A DNA stretch of 5,399 nucleotides from JBEVMS01 sp040508515. Its GTDB lineage: Bacteria; Pseudomonadota; Gammaproteobacteria; Xanthomonadales; Rhodanobacteraceae. The translations under genes and the position numbers were made by a program. The DNA lies in contig JBEVMS010000098.1 in assembly GCA_040508515.1 (NCBI GenBank), forward strand, positions 1 to 5,399, read 5' to 3'. Below are positions 5,051-5,399 of the stretch, one piece after another (within the stretch, counting starts at the first letter, position 1; each line of letters begins with the position of its first letter). The notes under the pieces are model-generated. The model saw nothing but the letters and a program-made list of their open reading frames with translations, was not told where the DNA came from and made no database searches.

Positions 5051-5399
5051 TTAACCCGTGGACTGCGCCTTGCAATCCGCCAACGCGGGCGGTGCCTTGG
5101 GATCGGGGCTGGTCCACAGCGTGCCTTGGTCGCCTTTGTTCCACCAGGTGTAGACACCAGAAACGTATTTGGCGCCGGAGCCGGACAAGGTGGTGACGAA
5201 GATATGCGGCTTGCCCTCCACCTCCAGATAGGCCAGTGCGTCGCCGTCGGTGGTGTTGATGTAGTTCACCGTCAGCGGTCGGCTGCCATGGCATTGGTAG
5301 TGCACGGTCTGCTGATGGGCGATCTGGCTCTGGGGGAAGGCGACCGTATCCAGATCGGCGAGGGCTGGACGGGGCAGCGGGCTGGCAAGTAGCACGGCG
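5051..5399 (-). CDS. MliC/PliC-family C-type lysozyme inhibitor (5' end outside window)
   Basis: The frame is open to the right edge, and the GTG at 5395 is not the likely start because it falls in the hydrophobic core of a signal peptide (visible part AVLLASPLPRPALA, then DLDT). An Ala-x-Ala site (ALA before Asp) suggests signal peptidase I cleavage and a periplasmic protein. The mature part matches PF09864. Counting from the GTG, these include VHYQCHG with Cys35, LTVNYIN (41-47), ALAYLEVEG (53-61), SGSGAKYVSGVYTWWNKG (71-88) and Cys108 in LADC. In P. aeruginosa MliC the Ser of the SGSGA motif and the Lys of the WW-x-KG motif enter the lysozyme active site; both are present, and the two cysteines can form the family disulfide. 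Role: protection of peptidoglycan from host or predator C-type lysozyme. No lipobox cysteine is visible, so PliC-like (soluble) is likelier than lipoprotein MliC. The stop is TAA at 5053-5051. Confidence 0.9.
   Translation of the reverse strand, partial: AVLLASPLPRPALADLDTVAFPQSQIAHQQTVHYQCHGSRPLTVNYINTTDGDALAYLEVEGKPHIFVTTLSGSGAKYVSGVYTWWNKGDQGTLWTSPDPKAPPALADCKAQSTG

Noticed and set aside
4891..5196. Plus-strand open frame of 101 codons covering the gap and the 3' end of the lysozyme inhibitor
   Set aside because: It overlaps the well-supported inhibitor gene and the probable terminator. It has no SD sequence, and its Arg/Trp/Thr/Cys-rich composition is typical of a shadow frame.

Overview
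This is a GC-rich chromosomal window in which every gene I can support lies on the minus strand. The C/G-rich third codon positions and the protein sequences suggest a gammaproteobacterium of the Xanthomonadaceae (Xanthomonas or a close relative). That placement is inference from protein style; there is no rRNA or other marker here to confirm it.

Layout in the direction of transcription (right to left): (1) a gene cut by the right edge, coding a signal-peptide-bearing MliC/PliC-family inhibitor of C-type lysozyme (5051-5399). (2) A 260-bp gap with a plausible intrinsic terminator for that gene and a hairpin upstream of the next one. (3) A complete stand-alone bacterial type IB DNA topoisomerase with its catalytic residues in place (3690-4790). 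(4) A 235-bp gap with a weak promoter candidate. (5) A complete transmembrane methyl-accepting chemotaxis protein with a four-helix-bundle sensor, HAMP and a 36H-type signalling domain (1823-3454). (6) A 335-bp gap with a degenerate ~71-bp tandem repeat and several short inverted repeats. (7) A complete RmuC protein (45-1487). (8) The first 16 codons of a further gene that overlaps the rmuC stop as ATGA and runs off the left edge (1-48).

Gaps of 235-335 bp suggest mliC-like, topoisomerase, chemoreceptor and rmuC genes are transcribed separately. Only rmuC and the gene after it look translationally coupled. The genes do not form one obvious pathway: two act on DNA (topology, and limiting rearrangement), one senses the environment, and one protects the cell wall from host or predator lysozyme. 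I see no mobile element, CRISPR array, tRNA or rRNA, and no sign of an undescribed multi-gene system. The points most worth a second look are the coupled gene after rmuC, the degenerate repeat in the 335-bp gap, and the divergent last methylation-site pair and missing CheR/CheB tether in the chemoreceptor.
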